Below the pieces are notes generated by a model that made no database searches, was not told the DNA's origin, and saw nothing but the letters and a program-made list of their open reading frames with translations. 64,000 nt of DNA from Antedon mediterranea (lineage: Eukaryota > Echinodermata > Crinoidea > Comatulida > Antedonidae). The position numbers and the translations under genes were made by a program. Positions 59,308 to 64,000 of this stretch are shown piece after piece; the stretch's first letter is position 1, and each line of letters begins with the position of its first letter. Where the stretch lies: positions 17,766,101 through 17,830,100 of the forward strand of contig NC_092677.1 in assembly GCF_964355755.1 (NCBI RefSeq). Reading direction: 5' to 3'.

Positions 59308-60949
59308 TGTATTGCTACGCATAAGTTACGAATAGTCTACACATTGTATGAATACCATAACCTGTATCATTACGTACGCCAAATCACATGGTCTACATAG
59401 GCAACCTGCGTGTATCATTCAGAAACCTATCGACGTGACCATGGCGTGCTATTAAACAAGTGCCAACATGGCTTTACCCTTGCATGTGAAAATTTAAGAT
59501 TTTTTTCCCCGAGTTAACTTGTTATGATTTATTTTTATTGGTCAATTTTGTTTATCTTAATTGTTGACTTCATAACGTTTTAAATCTTGCTTTTTGTTAC
59601 ATTTGATTTGACTGAAGAACAAATGAATATTTAAATATGGTATATTTAATCATCATTTCATTTTAATTTATTGGAATCAAATTATAGTGTTTTCTATTAA
59701 TATTAGATTATATAAAAGACACAAACGAAAATGATAAAACTTAAATATATAATATAATTAATGTGTACTGTAAAATTCTTCTAATACTGTACAGTATTTT
59801 AGTGCTGCATTGCATTTTAATATTTTGTTTTTTCTTGTTCATTATAATTTTTGTTTCTGCAATATAATGTTATAGGCCTATAAGAATAAATATATAAAAA
59901 GAAAATACTCTAAGTGCCTTCCTCAAGAAGCATGACACTTTTTAAAAAGTGTAGTTTCCAAATCAATTATTCTTTTTCTTAAAATAAATGTAACCTTCAA
60001 GAAACGGTCGCTTAAATAACTTTTGTTTCCTAATTTGCAATTAATAACTAACTAACTTTGTAACTAAATTGTTAACTTAAATTTAAAGTCAAAGCTGGCC
60101 TGTCTCTATAGTCACTACCAAGTAGATTTTCTTCATAAAATACTTTTTAAATTAATGATTTGGAGCATGAAAATTTCATTTATATATTCTACCTTATGCA
60201 ATGGTACATTATAATACGAAGAACAAAAGTTTTGAGTGTTAAACATGATTAGTCGTGAAAGACAGCCTTGAATATATCATTAACATGTGACTTTACAGTA
60301 GGTAAACCTAGAGCTGTATCATTATCTACAAAATTCCCGATAGTATTCAAATCCACATAAAACAACCAGATTGTTTTCTTTTAATTAAAGCGGGGTGCAA
60401 AGCACCACAACACTAATGATCACAAGTAATCTAAAATTCATGGACTATCTTTAGAAATTAATGTAGCATAAAAATTGGCTTTGTATATAATCAAACTAAA
60501 TTATTTGCATTAACGCAAGATGCGATTTCACCGAGCCTGTATGAGCGTTAAAAACTATGCGATTGAAAGACGCAAAAATGACTTGTGTAGGCTTAACAGG
60601 TCAATGTTGTCTATATGCAAATGTTTTCAAAATCCCAAAACATGTGAATGCATTGTATAGCTTTCTGAATATCATCATATCATTGTTTTCACACTTATTC
60701 AAAATCATTACTTTCCTTTCATTGAAAATTCTAAATTTTACTTTTATTGAATATATTATAATATAGTAATAGTACACAGAGGTAATAATGTTATGGCTAT
60801 ATATTCTTCTACTAAAAAAATAAACCAACTTGGGTCATCCATACTGTCAAACCGTCTCCTGCGGAGTTTAGGCTAAGCCAAGTCTTTTATTATTGCATTT
60901 AAGTAACTCAACTATTGAAACCTAAAATGTTTTATTGGCCCATATTAAT
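59308..60949. other. AT-rich DNA without genes
   Basis: 59308-59480 is less AT-rich and lies just downstream of the promoter-like unit; it has only tiny ATG frames. The rest is plain; the overlapping frames at 60557-60828 have no motif. Confidence 0.45.
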
Positions 60950-61150
60950 TACAGAATTATTGTTCCCTAAAAACATGAAAAATGAATTAAAAAAAAAGGG
61001 ACCATTTCACATTTTTAATAAAAACTTCTGTAGACAAAAAACTCTAAAAAAATGTTATCACTTTTAAAAAGAAAAAATAAATGGTTAAATTTAACCAAAA
61101 ACTCATTTGATTTCCAGTCAATTTCACTTTCAGGGAACAATATATAATTA
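60950..61150 (+). mobile_element. MITE family 'ATGTATTGTCCC', copy E (internally deleted)
   Basis: Same orientation as copy D: ATTGTTCCCTAAAAACATG, AAAAATGAATT, TGGTTAAATTTAACCAAAAA, CTCATTTGATTTCCAGTCAA, end CAGGGAACAATATATAATTA. The right third is shortened. It abuts the SINE at 61154. Confidence 0.6.
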
Positions 61151-61153
61151 GAA

Positions 61154-61797
61154 AGCCACTCCGAGAGTGCATAACCCCGCCTACTGTAAAATTCTCCTGC
61201 ATAAGATTTCTCCGGTTAAAAAAAAAAATATTTGTGTGTGTCTTAATGCTGTTTGTGATTTAGGCTAATTTCACTACAAGCATGTGAATGCGATTTTGGT
61301 GTAATGGTTATGTAACAAGCCTTTCAATTAACATTAGCTTCAGTTGACTAACAATAGAACAGCAACGCGAAAATCAAACGAGTGAATTTGAAAAGAAATA
61401 GGTTTTTTAAACTACTCGCATCAAAAAATGTGAAAGTTAAACCACATTATGTTTTGAAATTACAAATCACAAATTATAACTCTTGACTCTTGTACAAAAA
61501 TGAAGTTTTTTGGACAAGTAGTTCTCGAGAAAATGCAATTTTAGTTTACTTGTTACTTTAAGACTACTCGCCGGCTTTTGAAAAATTCTGTCCTATCTTT
61601 TAACACTAGCAGGTTTGAAAAGTATACTCAAAAAGTGGTCCAGAATTGGGACTGTGGTCCCAAATGGTCCCAAAACCACATATCTATCTGTATATTCATT
61701 TTGGTAAAGATCTTGTAATTACTTTTTGAGTAATCCTGCTAACAAACAAACAAACAAACACACGCTACCAATTACATATACCTTCTTGGCGGAGTTA
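61154..61797 (+). mobile_element. tRNA-related SINE, copy 2 (reverse to copy 1)
   Basis: It begins CCACTCCGAGAGTGCATAAC, CCCGCCTACTGTAAAATTCT and ends AATTACATATACCTTCTTGG, CGGAGTTAA; these are the reverse-complement counterparts of both ends of the 9-kb copy. The A-box-like TTTGGTGTAATGGTTATG (61295-61312) stands at the same relative position as in copy 1; the B box has decayed. An (ACAA)n run at 61741-61760 corresponds to the TTTG-rich part of copy 1. ACAATATATA occurs on both flanks and may be a target duplication. Confidence 0.65.
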
Positions 61798-62479
61798 ATT
61801 TATATATACAATATATATAGTTTTTTTAACTCTTTTTCGTATTGTAAATGTGAGAACTCACATTAAAAAAAAAGTGTACTGCTCAAATAAAGGTTACAGT
61901 TTCCACTAAAGAAGTGGAGATAAACCCTCACCCCAAGCTATTTTAATAATCGCCAATTGTTATAGTGTTCAAATAAAATGTATTGCTCTTGTTAATCTAA
62001 ATGAATCATTTGTATTGGATCTGTCAGTGTTAGGAAAGATTCGCAATTGTCAATTAACATGTTATTATAAAATTTATTGCAGTTATAACAGGAAAAAAAA
62101 TTGTCTACATTGCAGAATACAGATGGATTTTTTTGGATGTCAAAACACAGGTTGATCTAGGAACATGCAATGAACAGGTGAAAAAACTAGAAAATTGCAA
62201 TTTGTTTCAACGGAAAAAATCAATGCTTTCCTCTCGTATACATGTGTCGCTACAGACAAGAAAATATATCAGCCGTATTATTAACTGGTTCATTGTGTTT
62301 ATTATGGGGACCTGTCACATTTTTTTATGTTATAATTAATTACTTGGCAATATTAAATAATGGTAGGTGCGAAGTGACCATGAACAAAGTAGGTATCAAC
62401 GATGTGTATTGTCGATCCTCTGTTTATTTATAACAAAAAAAGACATGAATAGGAGTTAAACATGTGTTCAAATTGTTTT
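61798..62479. other. AT-rich DNA without genes
   Basis: Two overlapping plus frames at 62133-62433 have no recognisable motif. Confidence 0.45.
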
Positions 62480-62714
62480 AATTAAGTTCCTCTTCCAAAA
62501 AAAAAAAGATTTTGTGGTCAAATAATTCTTTGGCTATAAAATTAGTTAAAAACATTGGCAGGAAAACACAATTTTGTCTTTTTATAAAGTAAAATCATTG
62601 TTTTCGTTTTTTAACGGAACTGATCTTGATTAAACTGCAAAAAGGCATATATTCCAAGTCTGATTTATTAATCTTCATTTTTGTTTGTTTTTCGGGGACA
62701 ATAACTCTTTAATT
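62480..62714 (-). mobile_element. MITE family 'ATGTATTGTCCC', copy F (decayed)
   Basis: Same orientation as copy B: TTGTGGTCAAATAATTC, GGAACTGATCTTGATTAAAC, TTAATCTTCATTTTTGTTTG, and end TTTTTCGGGGACAATAACTC. The left terminus is degraded. Confidence 0.5.
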
Positions 62715-64000
62715 AGTGGGCCATTGATTTAAAGCATTTTAGGTTTCAATGATAATTTTTAGAATATATATGATTTATCAAATAATAAATATTATCATTA
62801 AGATTATCAGAGTTTTTAAGTTTATACATTTTTTATTACTTATTTTCTATGTTCTACATATTTCTATTAGATACAAAAGATAAAAGGTTAATTATATTTA
62901 AAATGATTAATTTCTTTATAAAATGTATTCAATATATCATATTCTTTAACTTTTGATTATCACCTTTAGAATACACAATATATTTTTTTACATTTTGGAA
63001 TTAATTGACTTATGATAGCTACAACATAAACTTAAGGGAATAATAAATAAGGGAATTTAAGGGAATACACATTTAATAAAAATGATATGCCAAAATAAAA
63101 GACTATAATGTAGTCTTTTATTTTGGCATATCATTTTATTTGATTTGATCTACATTATTTAAAAAATCATTTTCATATTGATATGAAAAAAAAGCCACAG
63201 AAAACAAAATAGAAGTAACACTAAAATAGAAAAAATTATTTTGAAAATTATTTGTAGTTATTGTATATATTGTTATACTCTGCCATAATGTATGTTATGA
63301 CTGTCAACCTACATTTATAATGTTTACTATGTGAATAATAAATGGTTATAAACAAATACATTTTGATTGATTTTTTAATATTTATTTTTGTACTGTTAAT
63401 ATAAAGTGATTTCCGATATAAAATTATATAAGAGCATGACTAGTGAGCAACATTGAGCCCTCTATAATGTATCAGTTCATTCAGCCAGATAGCCTCTCAG
63501 ATTGTTCATGCGAATCATTAATCATAATAGGAGTCTGGGTTATTATGACACTCAATTTTAATAGATTTCTTTTTATTACCGAGTTCACATTTTTCATAAT
63601 TCATTACTTTTTGTCGTGACATCGACATAAAACACGGTATTTCAATGAAGGATACAGCAAAGAGTAACGACCGGTTTTCAGGTTTACCTTCCGTGCTCAA
63701 CTGGGTCATCGGGTTTTAACGGGTGAGCACACGCTTTGACCAGTTATTCAACTTGAATGTTATACAACTGTTTTTACTCTATCAGTACGGCATATATTGG
63801 TAGACTTGTGGCAGACTCTTCATTTCCTTACCATGTTAATTCACCTTTTATTTAATCTTGTTTACCTGTTTAAACTTGATATCCGAATTTGGTAAAAGGA
63901 TTGAATAAACACAACAATTAGTCATTGATTGGCCCTCTATTTAATTTCCTCTGCTATTTTACAGACTGGTAAAGTAATAAATATTGTGTCAAAAAACAGT
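62715..64000. other. AT-rich DNA without genes, one perfect hairpin
   Basis: Only the hairpin at 63079-63137 stands out. The minus frame at 63518-63709 begins after a donor-like ACGGAAG|GTAAAC but is not otherwise convincing. Confidence 0.45.
63079..63137. repeat. perfect 27-bp-arm hairpin
   Basis: 63079-63105 (AAAATGATATGCCAAAATAA, then AAGACTA) is the exact reverse complement of 63111-63137, with loop TAATG. Likely the relic of a tiny foldback element. Confidence 0.9.

Noticed and set aside
63518-63716. Possible first exon on the minus strand with a donor-like ACGGAAG|GTAAAC
   Set aside because: Only eight codons precede the donor and no promoter or downstream exon was found.
1-64000. CRISPR arrays, operons, bacterial promoters or rRNA genes
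   Set aside because: No regularly spaced short repeats, no packed genes and no rRNA-like sequence; the window is eukaryotic in character.

Overview
This window looks like non-coding eukaryotic DNA from a marine invertebrate, most likely a deuterostome such as an echinoderm or hemichordate. The basis is strong A+T richness (about one third G+C by eye), no long open reading frames, no operon-like spacing, many short transposon relics, a SINE family of the 'CCTCCGCC...' type seen in marine invertebrates, CR1/L2-like LINE 3' ends, Penelope-type hammerhead ribozymes, and an excess of the palindrome TAGGCCTA. The taxon is inference only; no species-diagnostic gene is present.

I find no protein-coding gene I would defend strongly. 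The clearest coding relic is the C-terminal tail of a LINE reverse transcriptase (22259-22555, +) followed by its whole 3' UTR and TTGA tail (to 23281). A Myb/SANT-like fragment of a PIF/Harbinger-type transposon lies at 9630-9860. A few short, relatively GC-rich, exon-like open stretches next to acceptor-like sites (2836, 13343, 17478, 25121, 36790) and a 74-codon basic reading frame with a downstream AATAAA (58609) are recorded at low confidence. The window could be intergenic or part of large introns.

Layout. 0-9 kb: plain AT-rich DNA with one short TIR element (5.5 kb). 9-10.4 kb: a three-level nest, in which a tRNA-related SINE is split by a foldback element full of ATACGGTAT motifs, itself split by a Harbinger-like element. 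10.6-11.5 kb: a foldback repeat. 20 kb: a degenerate 108-130 bp tandem repeat. 21.8-23.3 kb: a MITE and a LINE 3' end. 26.7-27.3 kb: a complete 615-bp TIR element with TTA target duplication. 30.6-31.1 kb and 50.2-50.7 kb: Penelope-like terminal modules with hammerhead motifs, the second ending in a perfect 107-bp-arm palindrome that holds two intact opposed hammerhead folds. 51.2-52.1 kb and 53.4-53.65 kb: two TA-type TIR elements. 54.5-55.3 kb: a homeodomain-site-rich, repeat-free block that could be a cis-regulatory module. 57.1-57.4 kb: a tRNA-Thr-like fold inside nested inverted repeats. 59.0-59.3 kb: a CCAAT/TATA promoter-like unit whose TATA segment is tandemly repeated four times. 61.1-61.8 kb: a second SINE copy, in reverse. 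One MITE family with TIR TTAAAGATGTATTGTCCCC recurs at least six times (5.5, 21.9, 28.5, 41.3, 61.0, 62.5 kb).

The most rewarding region is 50.2-50.75 kb (paired hammerhead ribozymes in a perfect palindrome), then the 9-10.4 kb nest and the 57.1-57.4 kb tRNA-bearing element.
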